From Corinectria fuckeliana (taxonomy: Eukaryota; Ascomycota; Sordariomycetes; Hypocreales; Nectriaceae): DNA of 64,000 nt. A program made the position numbers and the translations under genes. The stretch spans positions 124,001 through 188,000 of the forward strand of contig WPDH01000088.1 in the NCBI GenBank assembly GCA_019137255.1, read 5' to 3'. Positions within the stretch are counted from its first letter, which is position 1. Each line of letters starts with the position of its first letter. The notes beneath the pieces are model-generated. The model saw nothing but the letters and a program-made list of their open reading frames with translations. It was not told the DNA's origin and did no database searches. This document shows, in pieces, positions 1 through 11,493 of this stretch.

Positions 1-3000
1 AGGAGAGCTCCCGTCGATCCCGAGCTCGCGTCAACTACTATATGCCTCCTCTGACTTCGGTCAACATTGAAGACGAAGAGGCTGAGGCGGCTCCGACGCC
101 TGCCCGAGCACGACGGGCACGTGGCGGCGCCAGCCAGGGATGGGAGCGCAACCTCAACACCACGTTTGGCCCCTTTGGTGGAGGCGGCGGAGCTGGCTCA
201 CTTCTCAACGGTCCTTGGGGTACAGGGGCGGCTGGTGGAGTTGACTCGGATAGCAGTGACGACGAGATGGGTCACCGCTCCAATGTCGCTGGAAACGTGG
301 GAATGACACCGACGTCCGCAGCCCCTGGTGGGCTGCTTCCAGGCGCACCAGGCCTCAACCCCGACGGTGTTGGTGCCACTCCTAATGTTGGCAAGATTAA
401 GGACCGCAAAGCTCTGGCCGATGCCGACCCTCTTGGAGTCGATCTGAACGTCGACTTCAGCAAGGTTGGCGGACTACAGGGTCACATTGACCAGCTGAAG
501 GAGATGGTCCAACTTCCCTTGCTCTACCCAGAACTCTTTTCCAGATTTCATGTCACCCCGCCAAGAGGTGTCTTGTTCCACGGACCTCCTGGTACGGGTA
601 AGACGTTGCTCGCTCGAGCTTTGGCCAACTCTGTTGGCTCAGGCGGTCGAAAGATCTCGTTCTACATGCGGAAGGGTGCCGATGCCCTCAGTAAGTGGGT
701 TGGCGAGGCCGAGAAGCAGCTTCGACTGTTGTTCGAGGAAGCCAGGAGAACGCAGCCTAGCATCATTTTCTTCGACGAAATCGATGGCTTGGCACCTGTC
801 AGATCTAGCAAGCAGGAGCAGATCCACGCCTCAATCGTCTCCACTCTGCTGGCCCTCATGGATGGCATGGACGGTCGTGGCCAAGTGATTGTCATCGGTG
901 CTACCAATCGTCCCGACAACATTGATCCCGCCCTTCGCCGTCCAGGCCGTTTTGACCGAGAGTTTTACTTCCCTCTGCCCGATATCGAAGGGCGAAAGTC
1001 GATTCTCAACATCAACACCGCAGACTGGGGCCTCTCTGAGCAGTTCAAGGACTCTTTGGCCGAGAACACCAAGGGATACGGTGGTGCCGACTTGCGAGCT
1101 CTTTGCACCGAGGCCGCTCTCAATGCCATCCAGCGGACATATCCCCAGATCTACTCCTCGACGGAGAAGCTAATGGTCAATCCTGAGAAGATCTCGGTTC
1201 ATGCCGCGGACTTTATGCTTTCTATCAAGAAGCTCATTCCGTCGTCTGAGCGATCGGCCACATCGGGTGCTCGCCCTCTTCCCATGTCTATCGAGCCATT
1301 GCTCCGTGCTCAATTTGCCCAGGCCAAGCGGGCTCTCGACGAGCTCTTGCCTCACAGAAAGAAGAGGACGGCACTTGAGGAGGCTATGTATGAGCAGTTC
1401 GAAGACGACGATCATGGCTTTGGCAGGGAGCAGCTGCATCAGGAATTCGAGCGATCTCGAGTGTTCCGCCCTAGGCTCATAATCTATGGTGCGAGCGGAA
1501 TGGGCCAAGGCTATCTTTCCTCCGCAATCTTGCACCACTTTGAGGGCGTTCACGTGCAGAATTTTGACCTCCCTAGCTTGCTGGCGGATGGACGGGTAAG
1601 TGCTGGCTGAAATCCCAAACCATGATGAACAATGCTGATATGCCAATAGTCGATGGAACAAGTCATTGTCGGCCTCTTCACGGAAGTGAGACGGCACAAG
1701 CCTAGCGTCATCTATATCCCCAATGTTGACGCGTGGTATGCGACGCTTTCCGGTAGTATTGCTTTTATCACCTTCCAGACCATGTTGAGGTCTATTTCTC
1801 CTACTGATCCCGTTCTTCTCCTCGCAACTGCGGAATCCGACAAATCGGAGTTGCCTGCCGAACTGTTCCGCGACTTGTTTGGATACTCGCGAAAAAACAG
1901 GATGGAGATACCCCGCCCAGAGAAGGTAAGTTGTTCTGATGAGACTGATTGAACAAGTGACTTACCCATATTCATCAGATGAACCGAATGGAGTATTTTG
2001 GTAACACGTTGAACTACATCAAGAAGAAGCCGGCCGAGTTCCCAGATCCGGAGAACCGCAAGAAGCGGGTGCTTGAGGAACTCCCGGTTGCCCCCAAGGT
2101 GGAACCACCTCCCCCGACAAAGGTGGAGATGAAGGCCCTGAAGAAGAAAGATCACCAACTTCTTAACGGCTTGAAGATCCAGCTTCAACCCATCATGGAT
2201 CAGATCAACAGGAAGTACAAAAAGTTCAGACAACCCGTTATTCCCCCGGCCCAGATCGACTATTTGTTCGTCGAATCCGATCCCAACTACGTGCGGCCGG
2301 ACCTTGCAGGAAACCTGGCCCGGCCTTTCGAGATCGTCAAGGACAAGTACGACAACGATGTTTTGAGGGACACAACCACTGATAAGCACTACTACAACCT
2401 CGAGACGACAACAATCGAAGAGCGCTTGTCGAATGGATTCTACGCCCGCCCGAAAGATTTCCTGTTCGACATCAGGTCCCTTGCGAAGGACGCGAAGAAC
2501 ATTGGGGACAAGGAGCGTACCCTGAAAGCCAACGAGCTTCTCAGCAATGTTGAGGTCGATGTGGCTAGTATCGAGAACAGCACCTCGCACATTGACTGGG
2601 AGGCCGTCTATCGGCGCCAGATTCAGCGCGCCAAGGATGCCACTGAGAAGGAGCGAAAGAGGAAGGCTATGCACTCGCTTGTGGACCTTGTCCGGTCGGA
2701 CCTTGGTGGCGGAAATGACAGTGACTCTCAAGGCCCGGTGACACTCGGAGAGGCGGTTCCCGGTTCGCGAACAACAGCCCGCTTTATGGTTAAAAGTCCA
2801 GTGTCTAATGGACATGGGACCTCGGGTCAGGAACCGCACCCCCTCAGCAATGGCACTTCTCATCCTTCAGGAGAACACGATATTCAGATGAGTGGTGTTG
2901 ATGACGAGACGCAGCCCCTCTCTCAGATGGGACCCCCGGCTAAGTCTCAAGGCCAAGCCAGCATGGCGCCGACAGCCATGACTCAGATTTCGCAAAAATC

Positions 3001-3682
3001 CGTCGTCACTTCCTTGCCGGCGGGTGTCTCGCCGTCAGCTGTTGTGAACGAAGCTTCTACCACAAAGAGCACAGACCCGTCTACTCATCGCTCATCCAAC
3101 TTCAGTACCCAGATAACGAACGGGACGCACGCGGAAATTCGAGGTGGCGATGACGACAACGACGTGGATATCCCTGACACGTTGCCTCTAGCCAGTCAAA
3201 ACACGACCAGTGATGAGCCCTGGATTCATTCTCAAGCCGGGGCCGTTGCTCGAAGCAACCCCTTGCCGGGATCGATCCTATCTGGCAGCCCGACTTCATT
3301 CCAGTCCCAGGCCCAACGGAGGCCGTCAGGCTCCAAGGTCAATATGGGGATGGCCCACCTCCTGAACGATCAACAGTCAGATGAGCGACACTCGTCGATT
3401 CGAAATTCAGGCTCATCGGCATCTGCATCACAGCCACTGTCGATCGATGGCGCAGTAGAGAACTTCCTGCACGAGGTGACGGAAGGTACCGGGGGCTGTA
3501 CCATCGAGCAACTGGAGCAGATAAACCGCGAGATGATGGACGAAATCTGGCGCAGCAGGTCGGAGTGGAATCGTATGAAGGTCCTCGGCGACATTACGAG
3601 AGTGTTCAACGATACGATTGGAGATATCGAGAGCATGCAAGGGATGGGCCCGCTTAGCCAGCGACATGACCTTGGCATCTAG
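1..3682 (+). CDS. YTA7: AAA-ATPase/bromodomain chromatin protein, Yta7/ATAD2 family (5' partial)
   Basis: Exons <3..1595, 1650..1925 and 1979..3682 join in phase 0 through introns of 54 and 53 nt. The frame is open to the left edge, so the acidic N-terminus lies outside; 1190 residues are visible. AAA domain 1 has an intact Walker A (GPPGTGKT, nt 582-605), Walker B (IIFFDEIDG, near nt 760) and an arginine-finger region (RRPGRFDRE). AAA domain 2 is degenerate: its P-loop reads GASGMGQG with no lysine. A bromodomain follows (about nt 2210-2580), then a Ser-rich low-complexity stretch and a conserved C-terminal helical tail. In yeast and animals this family forms hexamers that bind histone tails and modulate nucleosome density at chromatin. 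The order AAA-inactive AAA-bromodomain is diagnostic. It converges with the dehydrogenase gene downstream. Large antisense frames here (for example 1712-2863) are shadows. Confidence 0.93.
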
Positions 3683-3979
3683 GAGAGGTCGAGTACTCCA
3701 TCAGCTTCCGCTTCTCGAGGTGGCAAGGATGTAAGCGGGTTTAGGGGGCGTGTCAGAAGAGGAACGAGATCTTGTAATATGAACAAAGGAAAGAAAGCGG
3801 CAAAGGGGTGATTGTTTGTGTAGTTCATGTTTCGGAGTTTGGGAGGGGGGGGGGATAATGTGGCCTTGGGGCCAAACGAGGTTAGACGTGTCTGTCTTAG
3901 AGCATATCAAACTAGGGGCCAATTTTCTATATGACTAGCTGTACACATGTCTTGCCTTGTACATAAGCCAGCAGCTTGG
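3683..3979. other. Convergent 3' intergenic region
   Basis: About 300 bp between two convergent genes, presumably holding both 3' UTRs. It contains a poly-G run (near 3845-3853). No gene is visible. Confidence 0.6.
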
Positions 3980-5118
3980 CTATAGTTTGGCTTTATCTTT
4001 ACTACTATCATACTTCTTTCCTTGGTCGTCCTGCTCGGCGACGGTCAAGTCTGGGAGCTTCTGGGGAAGCATCCGGCGCGGGGATGTGCCGGGGACCACG
4101 TTGTACTTGGAGAAGTTTGTGACGCCGGCGTGATCCCTTAGGAAGTCCTCGTCGAGGAGCAGCTCGCCGTTGACGACGGACCGGGGGGCTCTCAGAATGG
4201 CGAGGATGGCATCGGAGAATATGGTGCCTTTGCGGAGGTCGTTTGCTTCCTCTGGGTTGGCCTTGGTGAACTTTTCCGTGGCGCCGGATTCAATGGCCTT
4301 GGGCGTGTATCGTCAGCAGGGAAGGCTCACGAGGAAAGATCGGGGACATACCACAGCAGGCCAAATGCTCGTGATGGCCATGCCGTTGTTTTCCTCGCGC
4401 TCAAAGTCCATGGCGAGTCCCTTGGTCAGCACGCTCATGCCGACCTTGCCCATGGCGTAGGCCGTCTTCCCGCGGAAGAAGCGGCTGTAGATGGGCGGGC
4501 TGACGACGACGATGCGGCCTCGCGGACGCAGATGAGGGAGGGTGGCCTCGAGGGTGGCGTAGAGGCCCTCCGGGTTGACACGCTGCATGAGCTGGAAGCG
4601 CTTCAAGGGTGTGGATGCCACCGAGGCCCAGAAGATGGCGCCGGAGTTGTAGACGAGGACGTCGATGCGACGGTACGTCTTGAGGGTTTGGCCGTATTAG
4701 TGAAGGTGCTGGCTGGTTCTGGTGCAGGACACGGATGGGAGGCTCACCGAGAGGGTCTTTGCGACGAGGGCTTGGATACTCTCCGGGGAGCGAACGTCGA
4801 CTTGGACGGCGGTTGCGTCGCCGCCGGCGGAGACGATCTCGCGCGCGACGGTGGTGATGGTGGAGGCGGGGGAGTTTGGGTTTGGAGGGAACGGGTCGGC
4901 GGGCCTGGAAGGATCACTAACGGTTTTGGCCGCGACGACGACTGTTCAGAATACGAACTGTCAGTGGTTGGGTCTGGGTACGCAGACTATGAGACACAAG
5001 GTGCAGCGAGGGACGAACCGGCGTAGCCGTTGTTAGCGAGGTCGATGGCAACTTGGCGGCCGATGCCACGGGAGGCGCCGACAATAAGGGCGACGGGTTT
5101 ATCTGACTTGGCGGACAT
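3980..5118 (-). CDS. Peroxisomal short-chain dehydrogenase/reductase, HSDL2-like
   Basis: Four exons on the minus strand: 5118..5019, 4941..4748, 4678..4352 and 4297..3980, giving 312 residues. All introns have GT..AG ends and the phases agree. The N-terminal Rossmann motif reads VGASRGIG; the active site has a Ser region (VVVSPP) followed by YAMGK, the Tyr-x3-Lys pair. The arrangement SPP..AYAMGKVGMS resembles the peroxisomal SDR HSDL2, but the SCP2 lipid-binding domain of animal HSDL2 is absent. The protein ends in -AKL, which fits the PTS1 consensus [SAC][KRH][LM], so peroxisomal import is inferred. The substrate is unknown; a fatty-acyl or related lipid carbonyl is plausible from the family. 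It is divergent from the GST-kappa gene, which also ends in a PTS1. Confidence 0.85.
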
Positions 5119-5454
5119 ATTGAGTCATCGAATGCGGCTACTACTACAGTACTCTCTGGTTCCTTTCATGGACAGCCGAGCCGATGCGACAATTCAATCT
5201 AGCAAGGCATGTTTGAATAAGAACATAAGCTGGCGACGGGCTAAGCTCAAGGTCGAGCTCGGCTGGGCATCCCCGGACTCCCGGACCTCGGCAGCTCCAC
5301 CCGCCCACATGATGTCCGTCTGGGGAAGACGTGGTACGGCGCCCTTCACCGTCCACTTCATTACTCATCACCATCACGTCTTCCCTGGGCCAGCATCAAA
5401 GTTCTTCGTTGGGATTTGATAATAGGACACCTAACCTAGTACCACGGCGACATA
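5119..5454. promoter_or_regulatory. Shared divergent promoter, SDR / GST-kappa
   Basis: 336 bp separate the two start codons of divergently transcribed genes, so both promoters and 5' leaders must lie here. I see no clear TATA element. A shared region of this size suggests, but does not prove, coregulation. Confidence 0.5.
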
Positions 5455-6445
5455 ATGGGCGGGCGCATCGACTGTTATGTGGATATTGGTAAGCACCCTC
5501 TTGAGTAGCTGCTGCCGCTCTCCATCTTCTCCATGTCGATGTACTTACACGGTCCCAATGCAGTATCCTTCTATAGCTATGTGGGCTTTGAGGACTTGAG
5601 AAGGAACCTGGACCAATTGGCTGCGCACCAGGTTGAGGTGGAGTATGTGTTTTTGATCCAGTGTTGGATCGTTTCCTTGACTCTCCTGTCGGATGGTGCT
5701 GATAGCAAACCAGGTTCCATCCCGTGTTCTTGGGCGGCATCAACAACCTCTCTGGTAAGACAGCCCACGTAGCAGAGCCCCACGAAGACCATCGCCTTCT
5801 AATGCAGGGAAAACACCAGGAAACCAGCCCCCCTGGCTGCTCCCGGCCAAAGCCGTCTACCTCGGAGCCGACTCCCTCCGCGCCGCCGAGCGCCTCTCGC
5901 TGCCGTACCGAGGCGGCCCCAAGGACCTCATGGCCATGTCCAAGACGCTCTCGCCGCTGCGCGCTCTGCACTTCGTCAAGGCCAGCTACCCTACCGAGAC
6001 GTACCTCTCCACCCTTGCCTTGTTCTTCCGCAAGCTCTGGACCCCGCCGCACGTGAACCTCGTCGACGACGCCAACCTCGAGGCCGCGCTCGGCGAGGCG
6101 GCCGAGACGCCCGACGGCGGCGGCAGGAAACTCTTCACCGCCGAGGACGTCGAGAAGATCATGGCCGGGCGGGAGTCGATGAAGGACCGCGTGAAGCAGA
6201 CGACGGGTGAGGCGGTGCAGAAGGGCGCGTTTGGGGCGCCGTGGTTGTGGGTGACGAACAGCGAGGGCAAGACGGCGGCTTTCTTTGGGAGCGATAGGTA
6301 AGTCGACTCTTTCAAGGGCTGTGAAGAGAAGATCTTGTAGGGACAGGCTTTTTTTGCTAATTCAAGCTCCAGGTTCAATCACATCTATCGGTTCTTGGGG
6401 ATCCCGTTCCAGGATGTTGCGTTGCTGCCGCCGTCCAAGTTGTAA
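5455..6445 (+). CDS. Glutathione S-transferase kappa, DsbA/HCCA-isomerase type, PTS1
   Basis: Five exons (5455..5488, 5564..5642, 5714..5754, 5808..6297, 6373..6445) give 238 residues. The N-terminus (IDCYVDIVSFYSYVG) is the DsbA-like thioredoxin strand with the family's Ser-rich active site in place of CxxC. The segment NQPPWLLPAKAVYL and the cis-Pro motif FGAPWLWV near residue 200 are typical of GST kappa and 2-hydroxychromene-2-carboxylate isomerases. The C-terminus FGSDRFNHIYRFLG...SKL carries the canonical peroxisomal signal SKL; human GSTK1 is also peroxisomal. The likely role is glutathione-dependent detoxification or isomerisation in peroxisomes, acting on lipid peroxides or acyl-derived products. 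A first coding exon of only 34 nt makes the gene easy to miscall. An antisense frame (5396-6052) is a shadow. Confidence 0.9.
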
Positions 6446-6763
6446 GACACACGAGAGACAGACGGAGACGGAGATGGACGGAGATGGAGGCGAGGCGGAC
6501 TCAGCAATGGTAGAACCCAGGCACCACTCAACAAGCTGCAACTGTATCGGCGCTCAATGAATACTAGCATTAGGGTGGTTGTGGGAAAATGACGTATCAC
6601 AGGCCATTGGATCCGAATGCATCCGTCCCCGACAAAAATTTGGAGTCGTGACGGGCCGCATTTTCAAAACACAGCCGCCAGTTGTGACATCACCCACTTT
6701 CACCCTTCGCAAAACCTCGACTTGGACTCGCACCGTTAAACAAAGCCCCAAGTTCGCCTCACC

Positions 6764-7513
6764 ATGCAGCCTCTTGAACTGACGCTCATCGTCGCCGCGA
6801 CCCGCAGCATGGGCATCGGCGCGAACGGCGCCATGCCCTGGTCCGGCTTGCGCAAGGAGATGCAGTACTTTGCGCGTGTGACGGCGCGTGTCCCGCCTCA
6901 GGTATTTTTTTTATCTCTTAATTATTCTCGCCTCACGCTTCTTTTCCCTCCCAGTGCGGGGGAGGGGTTTGCGCTCGGGGCGGTTCGATTTCTAGAGGCT
7001 AACACTGCCTGCTAGACCCCCTCGACGTCCGTCAACGCCGTCATCATGGGCCGCAAGACGTGGGATTCGATCCCGGCCAAGTTCCGCCCGCTTAAAGACC
7101 GCCTCAACATCGTCGTCTCCCGCTCCGCGCCCGCCTCGGCCTCGGCCTCCGCCGCGGCCTCTCCCGATGCCGCCTCCGACCAGCCCGTCAGGGTCGCCTC
7201 GCTCGAGGCCGCGCTGCAGTACGCCCGCGCCCGCGCCGACGTCGCCCGCGTCTTCGTCATCGGCGGCGCCCAGATCTACGACGCCGCCCTGAAGCTGCCC
7301 GAGGCGCGCCGCGTGCTGCTGACGAGCATCGCGCGTGAGTTCGACTGCGACGTCTTCTTCCCGCTGCGCCTGGGGGACGACGGCCCGACGAATTGGGCGA
7401 GGAGGCCGCGGGCGGAGCTGGAGCGGTGGACCGGCCAGGAGGTTGTCGACGGCGGACAGGAGGAGGCGGGGACCCAGTATGAGTTCCAGATGTGGGAGAA
7501 GACTGGGCCGTGA
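6764..7513 (+). CDS. DFR1: Dihydrofolate reductase
   Basis: Two exons, 6764..6901 and 7016..7513, split by a 114-nt intron in phase 0, give 211 residues. Family motifs are all present: an N-terminal VAATRSMGIGANGAMPW (folate/NADPH pocket with the catalytic acidic region downstream), MGRKTWDSIP, RPLKDRLNIVVSR and FVIGGAQIYDAAL. It reduces dihydrofolate to tetrahydrofolate with NADPH for thymidylate and purine synthesis. An Ala/Ser-rich insert (SASASAAAS, about residue 80) lies on a loop after the third core strand and is probably a lineage-specific extension. The gene follows the GST-kappa gene in tandem (318 bp) and converges on CBP3. Confidence 0.95.
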
Positions 7514-7748
7514 ACTGACACCGCAATTGCTCGTTGGGTGCTCTTCTATTGCAAAAGGGAAGACGGTATTCGTACAGTCTATCATCATGGATTACGCATA
7601 TATGTACAACGACCGAGACGCTGGGTCGCAAGTCCAACCTCCTAGCCGTCTACCATCTACAGCCTACTCACACATCCCAGTGCCCCATCGCCGTCAACCG
7701 GATTTATGTCCTTGTTCCCCACGTTGATAATACAGCCCCTCTTCGCCC

Positions 7749-8783
7749 TTAATTCACCGAAACCTTGGGCGTTGCTGCTGGTGGTACATTCGCCGCCGCC
7801 GCCGCCGTTTTGCTCTGCGCTGGTCGTCTCCCAAAGTCCGTCGCCGCGTCCTCCTTCTGCCCGCTCGTCTGCGGGTCCCAGAACGCATCTACTGGCCTGG
7901 CCAGGATCTTGGGGGCCTGGGCAGCAATCATATTATCATTGATGGCCTCGAGGCGCATCAGCGACGACCGCATCCATCCCACAATGGCAACCAGCGTCCT
8001 CGGGTCCACGTCCGGCGACCCCTTGAACAGATTCCGCCAGACGGCGCTGGCCAGGATCGCGTCGCCCTTGAACAGGCCCTCGTCGTACGCTAGCAGCAGG
8101 CCGCGCCACTGGACGAAGATGTCCTTGAGGTACCGCTGGCGCAGGGCGCTCGACGTGATGTGGTGGTCGATGTGCATCTTCTTCTCGCACTCGAAGAAGA
8201 AGTGGTCCGTCAGCTGGTGCTGCCAGTTGTGGAAGGCGTCGCGGTCGAAGCAGCGTATCCGGGTGTTGATCAGGTAGAGGTGCAGCATGGTGACGTGGGA
8301 CCAAGTGCTGAAGGTGGGTGGGAGTCCGAATTCTATGGCGGGGGTCGCGGGTTAGTTCAGACGCAGACAGGTACGAGCCCAGCTCTGGAGATGGGCCATG
8401 GGTGATCAAGACGTACTGCTGTGCCATGCATTGCCCGGGTTCAGCGAGTGGCCAACTTCCTCGCCGTCCTCGGCAAGCTGCACGCTTTCGTCCTTGCGCT
8501 CCTTCTCGGTGATGTGGTAGTCGGCAGCCTTGGACGTGGCCTTGAAAAGCTGATCCGTGGCGCCCAGCACGCGGTACGGCTCGGCTACGGCGCTTCCGAG
8601 GCCCTTGAGGAGGTTCCTTGAGCCGGTCCTGCTGAAGTGGCGGGCGGGGATCGACACGGGGGAGGCCCTGGCGGCCGGCGGGAGAAAGTTGTCCGGGGCG
8701 GCGGCTCGAGATGCGCTGGCGCGGATGGCGGCGCGGACGAAGGTCCTCGTCTGGGCGCGGCAGGTCTCACAGGCTATGCTCAT
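7749..8783 (-). CDS. CBP3: Ubiquinol-cytochrome c reductase assembly chaperone Cbp3/UQCC1
   Basis: Two exons, 8783..8417 and 8332..7749, joined across an 84-nt intron with a CTAAC branch site, give 316 residues. The N-terminus (MSIACETCRAQTRTFVRAA, then several Arg/Ala/Ser) looks like a mitochondrial presequence. The core (WSHVTMLHLYLINTRIR, HHITSSALRQRYLKDI, WRGLLLAYDEGL) matches the ubiquinol-cytochrome c chaperone domain. In yeast Cbp3 acts with Cbp6 at the mitoribosome exit and stabilises newly made cytochrome b for complex III. The C-terminal 40 residues are Ala/Pro-rich and poorly conserved in kind. Only 235 bp separate its stop from that of the convergent DHFR gene. Confidence 0.9.
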
Positions 8784-9175
8784 TGTGTCGGATTTCGGAT
8801 GGTGTTTTGAGGGGAAGAGAAAACGCGTAGGGCACGCTGGGAGAGGAATTCGTCGGTTCTTCACGTCATGACCGAGGGCATGACCGCATGGATATGTCAA
8901 TTGCAAAGAAAATGCCGGCCATGTGAGTGGCTCCGGGAAAATATCGGCAGGGCGGCAAGGCCATTGTCGAACACACACAGTATAATACCTACTGTATCGC
9001 ACTGTCTTCTACATCTGACATCGTAGAGTTTACTATTATGAAAGCTCTATGACAAGATCAATCAAAGCTGAATTCATTAGATACTAATACTTGGTTTATT
9101 TTGAGTATTGTACATCTGCGTGAGCGCAGTATCGACGCATGATTGAATATAACACATCGTCTTGCTGCAGAGAGG

Positions 9176-10566
9176 CTACACAAATTTGGAGAAAACCAGC
9201 GAGCTGTTAGTGCCGCCAAACCCGAAGCTGTTAGAGACGGCGACGTCGACCTGTTTCTGTTGCGCTGATTGAGCCACAAAGTTGAAGTTGGCACCTACGT
9301 TGGGCTTGTCCAGATTCAAAGTCGCAGGTACGACGTTCTGATAACGACCGTTAGCTGTGGTCATCTCGTAAAGACAGCGTGGAAATTCACCTCATGAATG
9401 GCCAGGATCGAGAACAGGGCCTCGATTGCACCGGCAGCTCCCAGAAGATGTCCAATTGCCCCTTTCGTGCTGCTAACGGTGATGTTCGACTCGGCCGAGT
9501 GGCCTTCCTCACCCAGCATGAGCCGCCGAATGGCCGACGATTCGGCGGCATCGCCCACCAACGTGCCTGTTGCATGAGCGTTGATGTAGTCGACTTGCGA
9601 CGGCTTGACTCGGGCATTCTTCAGTGCCTTTTTCATGGCGAGAAACGCGCCATGGCCGTCTTCGCGCGGCGCCGTCATGTGATATGCGTCCCCGCTACAC
9701 CCGTAGCCTTTGACTTCAGCGTAGATGCGAGCTCCGCGGGCTTTCGCATGCTCGAGCTCCTCGAGAATGCACACGGCAGCCCCCTCGGAGACGACGAATC
9801 CACTCCGGCCGACGTCGAAAGGACGACAGCTGGCGGTTGGGTCGTCGTTGTACGCCGTAGAAAGCGACCTGGCTCGGCCAAATCCTGCAAAGGTCAGGGG
9901 ATGGATGCAGGACTCGGAACCTCCGGCGACCATAACGTCAGCGTCGCCCATTGCAACGAAGCGAGAGGCATCGCCGATGGAATGCGCGCCAGTCGTGCAC
10001 GCTGTTGTAGCCGCATGGTTGGGACCCTGAAAGCCGTGTTTCATGGCTATGTGTCCTGCCGCCATGTTGATCAAGATCTTGGGCACGAATAGCGGAGAAA
10101 CTTTCTTATATCCCTACTCGGCTGGTTAGCATTTCTTCGCGAAGGATTGCATCGGGTTTCCCACGTCTTGATGATGCGTCAGGCTGGTCTCGTAAATTCC
10201 GTCCAGGTTCCCGATGCCACTCCCAAGGCACACGCCAGTCGCCTCCAGCTGCTCTTGGCTGGAGGCTTCCCACCCGGCATCCTTCAGAGCCATGCTGCTT
10301 GCTGCGACGGCGTACTGTGTGAACTTGGACATGCGTCGCTGCTCCGTCGTGCTGAGCCAGTCCGACGCCGTCCATCGGCCTTCTCCTTCGCCGCTGGGCA
10401 CCAGTCCGGCAACGGTGCTGGTCAGCTCCTGCCACCGGGCCTGAGGCTCCAGATGAGCGACGCTGACAATTCCCGAATCGCCGGCCAAGAGGCGAGTCCA
10501 AGACCGTCGAACACCAACTCCCAAGGGCGTGATGGCCCCGAGGCCAGTCACCACTACTCGACGCAT
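9176..10566 (-). CDS. CEM1: Mitochondrial 3-oxoacyl-[acyl-carrier-protein] synthase (KAS)
   Basis: Exons 10566..10165, 10113..9391 and 9337..9176 give 428 residues. The first intron uses a GTGGGA donor and a GCTAAC branch; removing it restores GYKKVSPLFVPKILINMAAG, as in other KAS proteins. The catalytic triad is visible: Cys in TTACTTGAHS, His in INAHATGT and His in STKGAIGHLLGAAG. The C-terminus has the NSFGFGGTN glycine loop. It elongates acyl-ACP in mitochondrial type II fatty-acid synthesis, which supplies octanoyl-ACP for lipoate. I chose the ATG at 10566 because MRRVVVTGLG matches the start of yeast Cem1. Upstream, the same frame stays open about 60 codons but has no ATG, only a TTG at 10716 (see findings). 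Confidence 0.93.
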
Positions 10567-11493
10567 TATATTTCCATTGCCTAATTGCTGAGATTCAACG
10601 GAGGAAAATGTGTTTCTTCCCCTGAGAATGGGAAGCTTGGAAATAGATGAAAGCCCAAAAGCTTTGTGATTTGGCTGGTGAAAGATCCAAGGTGGTCGTG
10701 TGGATGGAAGTGACAATGTTGACGGACTTGGGTTATTCCTTCAATGTTTCCTCTTTAGGATTAGCGCACAATCGATTAGACTAATCTAAGTACCGAGGAG
10801 CTTATCCTTACGACCTCACGATAAGCCTTATCTACTTAGGTTTGGAAGCTCAGAGTCCGTACCTTGACACATGCTGCATCTTGAGGATTCCGTCATCCTT
10901 CAATCGTCCATGATTTCTCTCCATGTGAACGGCTGCTTCTGCGATAACTCTGAACAATTGGACTACTGGCCCTCGAGGATTGTGTTGAGCGGTATTCTGC
11001 CCTGATTTGGCGCCACCAGCCTGAGAAGAAGGACAAAGACTCGGACGGCTTCGAGATCAAAGTAACACGTTTCGTCTACCAGACTGCACGAGCTTCGAGG
11101 TGAGATTCCTCATCATACACTCAGTGCCGTTTAATTTCGTATTCTCGACGACATCTCTCCGGTTGTTTCTCAAAGGAGAGCAGGAATTGGCCTCGTCGGC
11201 ATTGGCACCATTACCGCGCCGCCCTGGCCATCCGACGCGCGTCGGTGCATCGTCTCCCAGCCCAGTCATTTCCTCCGATGCCAGTCTAGTGTTGTCTTTG
11301 AGCCCTTGTCTGCTTCCTCTGACCCTTCAAAACTATCGTCTTGGAATTCATCGCGAGAAGGTAGGACAAGGGAAAGGAGCGAAGTAGACCTATGATCTGG
11401 TCACCAACTTAGCCCCGGACTAGTGATTCCTTTGCTCGCTTCTAGCCGAGTCCCATTGCACCCTCATAGCTCAGCCCCGGGATAGACATCGCG
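10567..11493. promoter_or_regulatory. Divergent intergenic region, CEM1 / OPT transporter
   Basis: 927 bp between two divergent start codons. It holds both promoters and the possible upstream-extended CEM1 frame (to 10716). No separate gene is supported. Confidence 0.5.

Noticed and set aside
1712..2863. 383-codon minus-strand frame inside YTA7
   Set aside because: It lies wholly antisense to a well-supported gene and shows no domain; codon complementarity of a GC-rich gene explains it.
10567..10716. Treating position 10716 as a normal ATG start of CEM1
   Set aside because: The codon there is TTG; the first ATG of the frame is at 10564-10566. Kept only as a possible near-cognate start.
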